Part shown: piece by piece, positions 26,907 through 37,016 of the stretch
How positions within the stretch are numbered: position 1 is the stretch's first letter
How the letters are laid out: each line of letters opens with the position of its first letter
NCBI GenBank assembly: GCA_965226285.1
Contig: CBDDCQ010000001.1
Span: 1-64,000, forward strand
DNA: 64,000 bases
Direction: 5' to 3'
DNA from: CBDDCQ01 sp965226285
GTDB taxonomy: Bacteria > Bacteroidota > Bacteroidia > Flavobacteriales > Ichthyobacteriaceae
Program-made: the position numbers and the translations under genes
Notes under the pieces: generated by a model
Seen by the model: only the letters and a program-made list of their open reading frames with translations
What the model was told of the DNA's origin: nothing
The model's database searches: none

Positions 26907-28412
26907 TTATAAAATACTTTCTCCTGTCATTTCAATGGGTTGAGATATTCCCATTAGTTCTAATATGGTAGGTGCAATATCTCCCAGTTTACCATCTTTA
27001 ATGGGTTTTTGATGGACCTTATCCACTAAGATACACGGGACAGGTTGAGTGGTATGCGCCGTATTAGGCGAACCATCATCATTTTGCATACAATCTGAAT
27101 TGCCGTGATCTGCTATTACTAAGGTAGTATATCCATTTTCTAATGCTGTTTCTACTACTTCTTTGGTACATTTATCTACTGTTTCACAAGCTTCTATAGC
27201 AGCTTCCATTACTCCAGTATGCCCTACCATATCAGGGTTAGCAAAATTTAAACATACAAAATGAGCTTCTCTATTTTTAAGTTTGGGTATAATAGTGTCC
27301 TTAATTTGATAAGCACTCATCTGAGGTTGTAAATCGTATGTTGCTACTTTGGGCGAAGGACAAAGTAATCTCTTCTCATTTTCAAATTCTTTTTCCTTTC
27401 CACCGGAAAAAAAGAAAGTAACATGAGGATATTTTTCTGTTTCGGCAATTCGTATTTGTTTTTTACGGTTTTTAGCAAGGACTTCTCCAAGGGTATTGTT
27501 AAGATTTTCGGTGTTGAATATTACATTTACATTTTTAAAAGTTTCATCGTAGTTAGTCATTGTAGTGTAGTGCAATTCTAACTTTTGCATTTGATAGTCT
27601 GGAAAGTTCTTCTGACATAATGCTTGGGTAATTTGTCTTCCTCTGTCTGTTCTATAATTAAAACATATCACTACATCATCTTTTTGTATCGTAGAATTTT
27701 CTTTTACTACAATAGGCTTAATAAACTCATCTGTAATGCGTGTGTTATAAGAGTTTTCTATAGATTTAAAAATATTTTCGGTTTTTTCACCTATTCCATT
27801 TACCAATAAATCATAGGCTAATTTTACCCTTTCCCATCTGTTATCTCTATCCATAGCGTAATATCTCCCTATAATACTAGCAATAGAACCAGTAGTTTTT
27901 TCAAGATGTTCTTGCAAATCTTTAATATACAAGATACTACTTTTAGGGTCTACATCTCTTCCATCAGTAAAAGCGTGTATTAGTACATCATTTATATTTT
28001 TGTCTGCACATATTTGGGTAAGTGCTTTAAGATGTTTAATATGAGAATGTACCCCTCCATCTGAAAGAAGACCTAAAAGATGCACTTTCTTTTTATGTTT
28101 TCTAGCATAATCTATAGTTTGGAGGAGCACCCCATTACTCCAAAGGGATTTATCTTTTATAGCCAAGTTGATTTTAGCTAGATTTTGATATACTACTCTA
28201 CCAGCACCCAGGTTCATATGTCCAACTTCAGAATTACCCATTTGTTTATCAGGCAAACCCACAGCCAATCCCGAAGCATCTAATTTACTATGGGGATATT
28301 TTTGATAAAGAGAATCTATAAAAGGTGTTTGGGCTTTGTTTATAGCAGATACATTAGGGTTTTTAGCTATTCCCCATCCGTCTAATATTATTAATATCAC
28401 TCTTCTATTCAT
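26907..28412 (-). CDS. gpmI: 2,3-bisphosphoglycerate-independent phosphoglycerate mutase
   Basis: Interconverts 3- and 2-phosphoglycerate in glycolysis, using two Mn ions and a phosphoserine. The 501-residue protein has the metal site LDGWG at the start, the catalytic Ser in MGNSEVGHM near residue 62, TDGRDVDP, and the second metal cluster NPDMVGHTG with ADHGN. Last gene of a minus-strand operon beginning at 32128; its ATG is three bases after the gmk stop. Confidence 0.96.
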   Translation of the reverse strand: MNRRVILIILDGWGIAKNPNVSAINKAQTPFIDSLYQKYPHSKLDASGLAVGLPDKQMGNSEVGHMNLGAGRVVYQNLAKINLAIKDKSLWSNGVLLQTIDYARKHKKKVHLLGLLSDGGVHSHIKHLKALTQICADKNINDVLIHAFTDGRDVDPKSSILYIKDLQEHLEKTTGSIASIIGRYYAMDRDNRWERVKLAYDLLVNGIGEKTENIFKSIENSYNTRITDEFIKPIVVKENSTIQKDDVVICFNYRTDRGRQITQALCQKNFPDYQMQKLELHYTTMTNYDETFKNVNVIFNTENLNNTLGEVLAKNRKKQIRIAETEKYPHVTFFFSGGKEKEFENEKRLLCPSPKVATYDLQPQMSAYQIKDTIIPKLKNREAHFVCLNFANPDMVGHTGVMEAAIEACETVDKCTKEVVETALENGYTTLVIADHGNSDCMQNDDGSPNTAHTTQPVPCILVDKVHQKPIKDGKLGDIAPTILELMGISQPIEMTGESIL

Positions 28413-28415
28413 AGT

Positions 28416-29000
28416 TCAATTCTCGCCTATAATATTAAGTTGATTTTTTACAATTTCTATAGCTTCTCGTTTAGCTCTCTCTAAATCCTTGTTTATTAAG
28501 ATATAGTCAAATTGGTCTATATAGGTAAGTTCTTCTTTTGCCTTTTGGATTCTCATTTGTATTTTCTCTTGTGATTCAGTACCTCTTTTTTGTAGTCTCT
28601 CTTTAAGGGTTTCTATGGAAGGAGGTTTTACATATATAGTAGTACAAATATCTGGAAATTTTTGTTTTAGATTCAGTCCTCCCATTACATCTATATCAAA
28701 TATTACATGTTTGCCTTGTTTCCATATTCGTTCTATTTCAGATTTTAAAGTGCCGTAATAGTTATCTTTATATACCTCTTCCCATTCTAAAAAATCATTT
28801 TGTTGTATTCTTTTTTTAAATTTTTCTACTGATAGAAAATAGTAATGCTCGCCATCTATCTCTTCTGGTCTTTTGGCTCTAGAGCAAGCCGAAATAGAAA
28901 ATGATAAATATAATGATAGTTGTGAGCGTAGATAATTTACGATAGTCGTCTTTCCTGCTCCTGATGGAGCAGAAAATACAATAAGTTTACCACAATTCAT
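28416..29000 (-). CDS. gmk: Guanylate kinase
   Basis: Phosphorylates GMP to GDP. 194 residues, with the P-loop SAPSGAGKTT near residues 9-18, SRAKRPEE-type GMP-binding segment and a DIDVMGGLNLK motif. Neighbour of yicC as in many Bacteroidetes. Confidence 0.96.
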   Translation of the reverse strand: MNCGKLIVFSAPSGAGKTTIVNYLRSQLSLYLSFSISACSRAKRPEEIDGEHYYFLSVEKFKKRIQQNDFLEWEEVYKDNYYGTLKSEIERIWKQGKHVIFDIDVMGGLNLKQKFPDICTTIYVKPPSIETLKERLQKRGTESQEKIQMRIQKAKEELTYIDQFDYILINKDLERAKREAIEIVKNQLNIIGEN

Positions 29001-29016
29001 AATTAAGTATTTAAAC

Positions 29017-29877
29017 TTACAAGATATTTAATATTTGTTCCTTTATCTTTTCTAACTCATCTTTCATTTGAACCACTATCTTTTGCATAGGAGCATAATT
29101 TGATTTAGCACCTATAGTATTAATTTCTCGTCCTATCTCTTGAGTGATAAAACCCAATTTTTTACCATTAGCACCTCTCACCTTTAGTTCAGTAGAAAAA
29201 TAATCACAGTGTTTTTGTAGTCTTACGAGTTCTTCTGTAATATCTAATTTTTCTAAGTAATAGATGAGTTCCTGCTCAAATCTATCTTTGTTTATCTCTG
29301 TCTGACTTTTTGTAAGTGCTTTTAAAAGTTTCGTTTTTATAGTATTTATTCTTTTTGACTCTATCGTCTTAACTTTCTGTAATAATCTTAGGATATCTGA
29401 TATTCTAAGGATAAAGTTTCGCTCTAGTATAGTACCTTCTTCTCTTCTAAATACATTGAGGTTTTCTAAAGCTTCTTCTATAGTTTTTTCTACAGCATTC
29501 CATTCTTGTTTACTAATTTCCTCTTGGTTCAATTTGAATATATCTGGAAGTTTCATTGCTATTTTAAGTCGATCAAATTCAGAGCTTTTAGGTTGTATTT
29601 CTTGGAGTTGGTTCATATAATTTATTACAGCTTCTTTATTTATCTTATGGCTTCGTTCTATAGCATCAACATTTAAAATGATTTTAAAATCTATTTTTCC
29701 CCTTAATAAGTACTTCCCTATAAGTTTTCTAATGATGAGTTCTTTATTAGTATATATACTAGGTATGGTAACACTTATGTCAAGTGATTTACTATTGAGT
29801 GATTTGACCTCTATAACTAGTGTTTTATCAGGTAATGTTAATTTTGCGGAGCCAAATCCGGTCATAGATAATATCAT
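29017..29877 (-). CDS. yicC: YicC-family endoribonuclease-like protein
   Basis: A 286-residue YicC/YloC family protein: start MILSMTGFGSAKL, internal SLNSKSLDISV, and the closing RGANGKKLGFITQEIGREINTIG segment that defines the C-terminal DUF1732 domain. Members in other bacteria are reported as endoribonucleases. It lies between rfbA and gmk on the same strand with small gaps. Confidence 0.93.
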   Translation of the reverse strand: MILSMTGFGSAKLTLPDKTLVIEVKSLNSKSLDISVTIPSIYTNKELIIRKLIGKYLLRGKIDFKIILNVDAIERSHKINKEAVINYMNQLQEIQPKSSEFDRLKIAMKLPDIFKLNQEEISKQEWNAVEKTIEEALENLNVFRREEGTILERNFILRISDILRLLQKVKTIESKRINTIKTKLLKALTKSQTEINKDRFEQELIYYLEKLDITEELVRLQKHCDYFSTELKVRGANGKKLGFITQEIGREINTIGAKSNYAPMQKIVVQMKDELEKIKEQILNIL

Positions 29878-29879
29878 AA

Positions 29880-30740
29880 CTATTTTATCAAGTTAAGTAG
29901 ATAAGCCCCATAGCCACTCTTTATCAATGGTTTAGCTATTTGCTTTAATTTTTTAGCATCTATAAATCCTTGTTTGAAAGCAATTTCTTCTAAGCAACCT
30001 ATTTTTAATCCTTGTCTTTCTTCTATCACTTGTACATATTGACCAGCTTGCATTAGTGAGGTAATGGTACCAGTGTCTAGCCATGCTGTACCTCTACTTA
30101 ATATTTGTACACTTAGTTTATCTCTTTCTAAATATACTTTATTTACATCTGTGATTTCATATTCTCCTCTATCACTAGGTTCTAATGATTTGGATATTTC
30201 TATTACATCACTATCGTAAAAATATAGTCCAGGTATAGCGTAATTAGATTTGGGAATTGTAGGTTTTTCTTCTATAGATAATACTTTATAATTACTATCA
30301 AACTCTACTACACCGTATCTTTTAGGATCATTCACATGATATGCAAAGACTAATCCACCATTTACATTCTCAATACCTTTTAAGATATTACCCATACCTC
30401 CACCATAAAATATATTATCCCCTAATATCAATGCAACAGTATCATTACCAATAAATTTTTCGCCTATAATAAAGGCTTGAGCCAGCCCATTGGGCTTAGG
30501 TTGCTCTGCATACTCAAAGTTACAACCAATACGATTTCCATTTCCTAGGAGCTTCTGAAACAGAAGTAAATCATGGGGGGTAGAAATAATGAGTATATCT
30601 CGAATACCTGCTAACATTAGTATAGAAATAGAGTAATAAATCATAGGTTTATCATATATAGGCATTAGTTGTTTACTTATGGCTAATGTAAGTGGATGAA
30701 GGCGTGTTCCTGACCCTCCAGCTAATACAATTCCTTTCAT
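29880..30740 (-). CDS. rfbA: Glucose-1-phosphate thymidylyltransferase
   Basis: Makes dTDP-glucose from glucose-1-phosphate and dTTP, the entry to dTDP-rhamnose and related surface sugars. The 286-residue protein shows LAGGSGTRLHPLT, QLMPIYDKPMIYY, LGDNIFYG and AWLDTGT. The rest of the rhamnose pathway (rfbB-D) is not adjacent. The gene lies directly after the engB stop, so it is cotranscribed. Confidence 0.94.
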   Translation of the reverse strand: MKGIVLAGGSGTRLHPLTLAISKQLMPIYDKPMIYYSISILMLAGIRDILIISTPHDLLLFQKLLGNGNRIGCNFEYAEQPKPNGLAQAFIIGEKFIGNDTVALILGDNIFYGGGMGNILKGIENVNGGLVFAYHVNDPKRYGVVEFDSNYKVLSIEEKPTIPKSNYAIPGLYFYDSDVIEISKSLEPSDRGEYEITDVNKVYLERDKLSVQILSRGTAWLDTGTITSLMQAGQYVQVIEERQGLKIGCLEEIAFKQGFIDAKKLKQIAKPLIKSGYGAYLLNLIK

Positions 30741-31346
30741 TTAATTTATTTTTAAGTTGTTGTTTAAGTTTTTAATGTAGTCTAGAATTTCATCTTTTCC
30801 ATTTTTAGATGTGGCAGAACTTTCAAAGATTTTAGGTAGTTCTTCCCAATATTTTAAAAGTTCATTCTTGTGGGTATATATGTTTTGAGATAACTTTTGT
30901 TTAGATATTTTATCTGTTTTTGTAAAGATGATATGAAACGGTATCTGCTTATTTCCTAGAGTTTCTATAAAATCTAAATCTATCTTTTGCGGTTCATGCC
31001 TGCAATCAATAAGTACAAATAAACAAACTAAATTTCTTCGTTTGAGAATATAGTCATATATAATTTTGGAAAAACTGTTTTTGATTTGTCGGGATACTTT
31101 GGCATATCCATATCCGGGTAAATCTACTAGAAACCATTCATTATTGATTTTAAAATGATTAATAAGTTGAGTTTTACCTGGTTTTACTGATGTTTTGGCA
31201 AGGTTTTTTCTGCCCGTAAGCATATTGATAAGTGATGATTTTCCTACATTAGATCTTCCTATAAAAGCATATTCAGGCAACTTTTCTGATGGACATTTCC
31301 TTACATCAGAATTGCTCATCACAAAATTTACGGTAGAAATTTTCAT
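30741..31346 (-). CDS. engB: Ribosome biogenesis GTPase YihA/YsxC/EngB
   Basis: Small essential-type GTPase acting in large ribosomal subunit assembly. G1 GRSNVGKSS, G3 DLPGYGYAK and G4 FTKTDK are visible. The ATG at 31346 (MKISTVNFVMSNSD) is preferred over the in-frame ATG at 31388 because it forms a four-base ATGA overlap with the preceding hydrolase gene and gives the normal length of about 201 residues. Confidence 0.94.
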   Translation of the reverse strand: MKISTVNFVMSNSDVRKCPSEKLPEYAFIGRSNVGKSSLINMLTGRKNLAKTSVKPGKTQLINHFKINNEWFLVDLPGYGYAKVSRQIKNSFSKIIYDYILKRRNLVCLFVLIDCRHEPQKIDLDFIETLGNKQIPFHIIFTKTDKISKQKLSQNIYTHKNELLKYWEELPKIFESSATSKNGKDEILDYIKNLNNNLKIN

Positions 31347-32128
31347 AATCCTAATGAGTTGGGTATCAAATTTTTGCTTTTCATCCAACCATCCAAGATA
31401 GTATTGAATTCTTCAGGGTGTTCCATCATAGGTGCGTGTCCACATTTATCTATCCAATACAATTGTGAATTTGGTAAATCCCTGTGAAATTCTTCTGCTA
31501 CTTCTGGGGGAGTTACAATATCATTTTTGCCCCATATAAGGCATACTGGATTCCCAATGTTAGGTAAATCTTTAGACATATTGTGTCTTATAGCATTTTT
31601 TGAAATGGCTAAAGTATTGATGAGTTTTTGTCTGCTTTTAGATACTTTTACTACATTTTCTATGAGTTCATCAGTAGCTACACTAGGGTCATAAAATACC
31701 TCTTGAGTTTTTCTTTTGATATAATCATAACTATTCCTTCGCGGAAAAGTCGCTCCCATAGAATTTTCAAAGAGTCCGGAACTACCCGTAAGAACAAGAC
31801 CATTTACCCTATTGGGGCAGATAGTGGCATAAAGTAATCCGATGTGTCCTCCTAAAGAGTTTCCTATTAATGTAGTGGTGCCAATAGCCTTGTGATCTAT
31901 AAAATCTCTTAAAAATTTAGATAAACTCCTTACACTAGCTTTCAATATAGGGAGCTTATATAATGGAAGTTGAGGTACAAGCACCTTATAACCTTTGTTT
32001 GATAGGTGGGTGATAGTTTTATCAAAATTGCTCAAGCCCCCCATCAATCCGTGCAAAAGGATTACAGGATTCCCTTTTCCCTCTTCAATGTACTCAAATT
32101 TATCTTCTATCTTTATATTTATATTCAT
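31343..32128 (-). CDS. Alpha/beta hydrolase
   Basis: A 261-residue alpha/beta-hydrolase-fold protein with the oxyanion HG motif (LLHGLMGGLSNF), nucleophile elbow GNSLGG and a late histidine in CGHAPMMEHP. No signal peptide. Substrate unknown; annotations range from esterase to C-C hydrolase in this family. It is the first gene of the minus-strand run hydrolase-engB-rfbA-yicC-gmk-gpmI; the pairing with engB is familiar from other Bacteroidetes. Confidence 0.88.
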   Translation of the reverse strand: MNINIKIEDKFEYIEEGKGNPVILLHGLMGGLSNFDKTITHLSNKGYKVLVPQLPLYKLPILKASVRSLSKFLRDFIDHKAIGTTTLIGNSLGGHIGLLYATICPNRVNGLVLTGSSGLFENSMGATFPRRNSYDYIKRKTQEVFYDPSVATDELIENVVKVSKSRQKLINTLAISKNAIRHNMSKDLPNIGNPVCLIWGKNDIVTPPEVAEEFHRDLPNSQLYWIDKCGHAPMMEHPEEFNTILDGWMKSKNLIPNSLGL

Positions 32129-32659
32129 ATTTTCATACGAGGTAAATTTAAATAACCCTGTACTCTCCTAAATAAAGGAGAAATCTTTGGCAAATGTAGC
32201 AAAAAATAATAGAGATATTATTAACTTTAATTACTTCAAGGTTTATTTTTATATTTTATATGAAATCTAAAAGATTAAGCCTAATCGTTGAGTGCCAACT
32301 CCATATTTTTCAATTTCTTTTTCAGTAATGATGTGCATCTGTTTCAGTAGGGGTTTCTAAGGTAAACCTAAACCAGTAAAAATTTAAGAATATTTATAGA
32401 CCATAGTAATTTAAATACTTCTGGTTTTCCAAAGTATCTTTAGCCGATATATCTGCTCCATATTCCTACTTCAATAGTAGTTCCAGTAGAGTGGCAGGTG
32501 TTTCTGAAGTAACTATTCCAGACATTTTAGCAGTTTATAACTTATTTTAGTCAACCAATCACCCTAAATTGTCAATATATCGTAATTTATTCTTTAAATT
32601 TGTAATTCATAAATTATTCTATGAACGATGTATAAAAATAATTAAATTATATTGCAAAA
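32129..32659. other. Gene-free stretch with an ankyrin-like remnant
   Basis: 531 bases between the divergent hydrolase operon and the TonB-dependent receptor. The right part must contain the receptor promoter; no clean TAnnTTTG is seen. The left-centre holds fragments that translate on the minus strand into ankyrin-like sequence (separate entry). Otherwise AT-rich with no further feature. Confidence 0.5.
32394..32525 (-). pseudogene. Decayed ankyrin-repeat fragment
   Basis: Translation on the minus strand gives MSGIVTSETPATLLELLLK, a stop, then EYGADISAKDTLENQK. This fits the second half of an ankyrin repeat (VxLLLxxGADxNAxDxxGxT) with one in-frame stop. A relic only 44 codons long. Ankyrin proteins are typical host-interaction factors, so this may be the last trace of a lost effector gene. 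Confidence 0.4.
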
Positions 32660-33544
32660 ATGAAAAAAATATCAATATTGAGGGTAATTGTAATTATATT
32701 ATTCTTTTTTAATCTGAGTTTTGCTCAAGAACTCACTCAAAATATAAGAGGTCAAGTAACAGATAAAGATTCTAAAATCACACTTGTGGGCGTTTCTGTC
32801 ATTATTACTAGTACAGATCCTAAATTAGGAGATAATACTGATATAGAGGGAAATTTCAAAATTGAAAATGTTCCTGTGGGAAAGGTAGATGTTACATTTT
32901 ATATGATGGGATATAAACCTGTAGTGATGAAAGGTTTGAAACTTTTGGGAAATAAGGAATTAATTTTGAATGTAGATATGGTTGAGATGGTTACAAAACT
33001 AGATGATGTAGTTATCAAAAATGAAGAAAAAACAAGAGATAAAATCAAATCGATTAATACGGTAAGTACCCGTTCATTTGATTTTGAAGATGCGAATAGA
33101 TTTGCTGGTAGTTTAGGAGACCCTTCCAGAATGGTACAAAACTTTGCTGGGGTGAATTCTGCGGGAGATTTTAGAAATGATATTGTAATTAGAGGAAATT
33201 CTCCTTTTGGGGTATTGTGGAAAGTGAATGGGCTTAATACGCACAACCCCAACCACTTTGGTACGCTGGGTACTACAGGAGGTCCGGTAACGATATTAAA
33301 TAATAATTTACTAGCGAGCTCCGATTTCTTTACAGCTGCTTTTCCCAGTAAATATGGAAATGTAATTTCGGGAGTATTTGATATAAAGACCAGAAAAGGA
33401 AACAACCAAAAACACGAATTCTTAGGTCAAGTTGGATTCAATGGCTTTGAACTTGGAGCAGAAGGACCTTTAGCTGGAGGAGGCAGTTATATAGCAAGTT
33501 ATAGATATTCTACATTAGATTTGATGGAGAAGATTAGGCTTTGA
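32660..33544 (+). pseudogene. TonB-dependent receptor, N-terminal part (frameshifted)
   Basis: Signal peptide ending near SFAQ, a carboxypeptidase-regulatory-like beta-sandwich (about residues 28-115, IRGQVTDKDSK...GVSVIITSTD) and a plug domain (RNDIVIRGNSPFG, PNHFGTLGTTGGPV). The frame is broken near 33536, where AGATTAGGCTTTGATG carries one base more than needed for the expected IGFDVGL reading. Downstream sequence continues the same protein in another frame. As written, only plug plus two strands would be made, so the receptor is inactive unless this is a sequencing error. Confidence 0.82.
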
Positions 33545-35057
33545 TGTAGGGCTAAGTGCTATTCCAGAGTATCAAGACTTTACATTTAAGGTAGATTTAC
33601 CAATGGGGGCAAAATACGGAAGGTTATCTATATGGGGAATAGGAGGAATGAGTAATATAGATATTATCACAAAAGATAAAAAAGAAGGAGATCTTAGCAT
33701 TGATAACACAGACGGTAAAGATGTCTATTTTAATTCCAAGGTACTTATGGGGGGAGTTACTCATACTTACTTCTTTAATGATAAGATAAGGCAAGAAATT
33801 AATGTAGGATATTCCGGAACACAAAATGTAAGTACACTTGACAGTATAAACATAGATAAAAATAATACAAGCAAAAAGATGTATGAAGTACTTCATAAAA
33901 AATGGTATCACAATGATTCTTATGAAAATAAGATTTTAGCAAATTATAATCTCAACATAAAGTATAATTCTAAAAACACAATAAATATAGGAGCCTCTTC
34001 GGATGTCATACATTATAATTACTCTGATAGCGTTTATCTCAAGGATAGAACAAAGTATAGAGTACTTACCAATTCTAAGAAACAGACTTATCTTTTGCAA
34101 GCCTATACCAATTGGCAACACAAGTTTAACGATGACATTATTATGAATGTAGGTGGACATTATCAATATTTAGATCTAAGTGGTAAACATGCAATAGAGC
34201 CCAGATTCAACTTAAAATACCAATTCACACCTACCCAATCTGTAAATATAGGAGCTGGCATGCACAGCCAAATGTTACCTATGGTATTTTACCTGAAACA
34301 GAATGATGAGGGTAAATTGACTAATGATAAATTAGATTTTTATAAGAGTATTCATTATGTTTTAGGATATAACTATAAAGTTACAGAACAGTGGAATTTT
34401 AAAACAGAAGTCTATTATCAAGATCTTTACGATATACCTGTAAGTCCAGATGAAGATGAAGGACATTTCTCACTGCTCAACATGGGTTCAAGTTTCAACC
34501 TTCAAGTTCCCACAGTACTTAAAAACTCAGGAACAGGTAAAAATTATGGAATAGATGTTACTTTAGAAAAAAGTATGGCAGATAATTACTATGTGCTCCT
34601 TACAGGGTCTCTTTATGAGTCTAATTACAAGGGATATGACAAGGTAGAACGTTCTACTTTATGGAATGGAAATTACGCCATTACAGGACTTGCTGGATTT
34701 GAATTTGATTGGGGGTCCGAAATTAGCCAATCTTTTGGAGCCGATATTAAATTGAACTATACTGGGGGAAACAGATATATACCTATAGATATTGAAGAAA
34801 GTAAAGTAAAAGAGAAAGAAGTATTGAATATAGATAAGGCTTATAAAGAGAAATTAGATGACTATATACGATTAGACTTTAAATTGTTCTATAAGTTAGA
34901 TAATAAGTACCTGACGCAAGAATGGGCTGTAGATTTTCAAAATATATTGAATAGAAAAAATATATTTCAACGTAAATACAATCCACAAACACAAAAAATA
35001 ATTACGGAATATCAGCAAGAGTTCTTACCTATGGTAACTTATAGAGTTTATTTTTAA
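33545..35057 (+). pseudogene. TonB-dependent receptor, beta-barrel part (after frameshift)
   Basis: Continuation of the receptor; the frame is open from the frameshift, and the first ATG is at 33603. About 500 residues of alternating strands with aromatic girdles, ending in VTYRVYF with the terminal aromatic expected for an outer-membrane barrel. The substrate cannot be inferred. Combined with the N-terminal part it would be a normal ~800-residue receptor. A strong hairpin terminates the unit. Confidence 0.82.
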
Positions 35058-35084
35058 TTCGTTAGTTATTAGTGAAAAAACAAT

Positions 35085-35128
35085 TATATAAGAGATAAAA
35101 AGAACATATTCTTTTTATCTCTTATATA
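35085..35128. terminator. Strong bidirectional hairpin between receptor and lytS-like gene
   Basis: Perfect 20-bp stem (35085-35104 with 35109-35128) around the loop CATA. It lies 28 bases after the receptor stop and 25 before the kinase start, so it separates the two units. The stem is AT-rich and includes T-runs on both strands. Confidence 0.7.
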
Positions 35129-35152
35129 GAAAAACATTTATAAAATGATCAG

Positions 35153-36148
35153 ATGAAACATAGTATATTCAATAGAATATTCAAATATACGATTGTAGGG
35201 CTATTGATAGGTTTGAGCATTGTCATTATAGATCCCCTATCTGTACTAGAAAATTATGAACATCCTAATAACAATATATACATATATATTATTATCTATT
35301 CTATAATCATCACAAGTATTATATGGGAAGGGTGTTTGAGGATTGATAATTTTACTCCTAATAAATGGTCTTGGAGAGACAACCTTATACAGTTATCCCT
35401 ATGGAATTTGTTTTATTGTTTTATCCTATCTGTTCCTGTTATAATAATTCTGATGTATCATTTAAGCTTCATCTTAAAAATAGAGTTCAATTTTTTTCAT
35501 AATTATATCTACTGGGGAATATTTATGTCATTTATTATTTCTATTATAAATATTAGTTCAAAGATAGAACAGGAATTTTTAGAAGCTAAAACAAAAGAAC
35601 AGTACTATATTAATGCTCAAAAACATTTGGCACCTCATTTTCTATTTAATAGTTTGAGTGTACTTAATTCTTTGATTAGTGTAGATCGCAAATTGGCTTC
35701 TGATTTTACAAATCACTTGTCTGATGTATATAGGTATATTCTTCAATATAAAGATAAGAAACTTATTTGTATAGAAGATGAGCTAAAATTATTAAAATCG
35801 TATATTTTTGTTGCTAAAACTCGATTTGGTAAGAATGTAATATTTGATATAGCTCTACAAGAAAAACTAAACGAATATCTACCTCCTCTATCTATGCAAT
35901 TATTAGTAGAGAATGCTATTAAACATAATATTATAAACAATGAAAATAAACTCTATATAGAAATTTATAAAAAAGATAAACATATATATATAAAGAGTAA
36001 GGGATTAAAGAAAAATTCTAATGCTACAGAAAAAGGTACAGGATTGAAGAATTTACAAGAGAGATTCCTATATATTATTGATAAAAAAATTAGAATTACA
36101 GAAGGAATAGGATATTTTTGTGTAAAAATACCTATTGTCATAAAATAA
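35153..36148 (+). CDS. LytS/YehU-type sensor histidine kinase
   Basis: A 331-residue membrane kinase: four hydrophobic segments in the first ~130 residues, then the His_kinase domain with the phosphoacceptor in HFLFNSLSVLNSL (His near residue 161) and a degenerate HATPase domain with LVENAIKHNI and GTGLKNLQERF. Paired with the LytTR regulator 24 bases downstream. The pair may regulate the adjacent receptor or another surface function; the target cannot be read. Confidence 0.92.
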   Translation: MKHSIFNRIFKYTIVGLLIGLSIVIIDPLSVLENYEHPNNNIYIYIIIYSIIITSIIWEGCLRIDNFTPNKWSWRDNLIQLSLWNLFYCFILSVPVIIILMYHLSFILKIEFNFFHNYIYWGIFMSFIISIINISSKIEQEFLEAKTKEQYYINAQKHLAPHFLFNSLSVLNSLISVDRKLASDFTNHLSDVYRYILQYKDKKLICIEDELKLLKSYIFVAKTRFGKNVIFDIALQEKLNEYLPPLSMQLLVENAIKHNIINNENKLYIEIYKKDKHIYIKSKGLKKNSNATEKGTGLKNLQERFLYIIDKKIRITEGIGYFCVKIPIVIK

Positions 36149-36172
36149 TAATAATCTTTAAATAAACAAGCT

Positions 36173-36877
36173 ATGATAAAAGTATTAGTAGTAGAAGATG
36201 AATACCTCAATGCAGTTCATTTAAAAGCACTTTTACAAGAAAGTTCTTATGATATTCAGATAATCGAGGTAATAGATTCTATAAAGAAACTGATGGCATT
36301 CTTGGAAAAGAATAAAGTAGATTTAATATTTCTTGATATTCACTTATCTGATGGAATATCTACTGAGTATTTTGATAAAATAGGTTTGGATACATCAGTT
36401 ATATTTACCACTGCATATCAAGAGTATGTTATAGATTCATTTAAAACAGACAATATAGGATATTTATTGAAACCTATAAAATCTCAAGAACTCTACGAAT
36501 CTATAGACAAGTTCATATCGATGAAAAAGGAATCGTCAGATAAATATAGGGACAAATTCATTATTAAATACACCAATAAATTACTTAATATATCTGCCAA
36601 TGAAATAAGTTTCTTTTTCTCCGAATACGGTGTCGTATATATAAATACATTTGATAATAAAAAATATATTTTAAATAAGAGCCTAAATAAATTAGATGAA
36701 GAACTAAATCCTAATATATTTTTTAGAGTAAATCGTTCTCACATTGTAAACATAAAAGCTATTTCAGATATTAAAAATTATGTCAATCAGCGTTTAGAAT
36801 TTAGAATCAACCAGAGAGAGAATACTATTGTAAGTAGAGAACGTGTAAAAAACTTCAAAAACTGGTTAGAATCATAA
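36173..36877 (+). CDS. LytTR-family response regulator
   Basis: A 234-residue regulator with a receiver domain (VVEDEYLNA acidic pocket, phosphoacceptor Asp in LIFLDIHLSDG, Lys in YLLKPIKSQEL) and a C-terminal LytTR DNA-binding domain ending FFRVNRSHIVN...REN..VSRERVKNF. It completes the two-component pair with the LytS-type kinase and is followed immediately by a terminator. Confidence 0.93.
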   Translation: MIKVLVVEDEYLNAVHLKALLQESSYDIQIIEVIDSIKKLMAFLEKNKVDLIFLDIHLSDGISTEYFDKIGLDTSVIFTTAYQEYVIDSFKTDNIGYLLKPIKSQELYESIDKFISMKKESSDKYRDKFIIKYTNKLLNISANEISFFFSEYGVVYINTFDNKKYILNKSLNKLDEELNPNIFFRVNRSHIVNIKAISDIKNYVNQRLEFRINQRENTIVSRERVKNFKNWLES

Positions 36878-36906
36878 AAAAAGCCTTCCGAAGAGAAGGC
36901 TTTTTT
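36878..36906 (+). terminator. Intrinsic terminator after the LytTR gene
   Basis: GCCTTC (36883-36888) and GAAGGC (36895-36900) with a six-base loop, flanked by A5 and T6. It starts at the stop codon and also sits next to the convergent tRNA-Gly gene. Confidence 0.85.
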
Positions 36907-36914
36907 CTTATCAG

Positions 36915-36987
36915 AGCGGGAAACGAGACTCGAACTCGCAACATTCAGCTTGGAAGGCTGATGCTCTACCAATTGAGCTATTCCCGC
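36915..36987 (-). tRNA. tRNA-Gly (TCC)
   Basis: A 73-base cloverleaf: acceptor GCGGGAA with TTCCCGC, D arm GCTC/GAGC, anticodon loop CTTCCAA giving TCC, and T arm with TTCGAGT. CCA is not encoded. It is downstream of tRNA-Tyr on the same strand, probably cotranscribed. Confidence 0.95.
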
Positions 36988-37016
36988 CTTTAGATCATCT
37001 TAATAGTTTAACAAAG

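Noticed and set aside
33603..35057. Second receptor ORF considered as an independent gene starting at 33603
   Set aside because: It has no signal peptide or plug, and its frame is open upstream to the end of the first ORF, so it is the barrel half of the same receptor.
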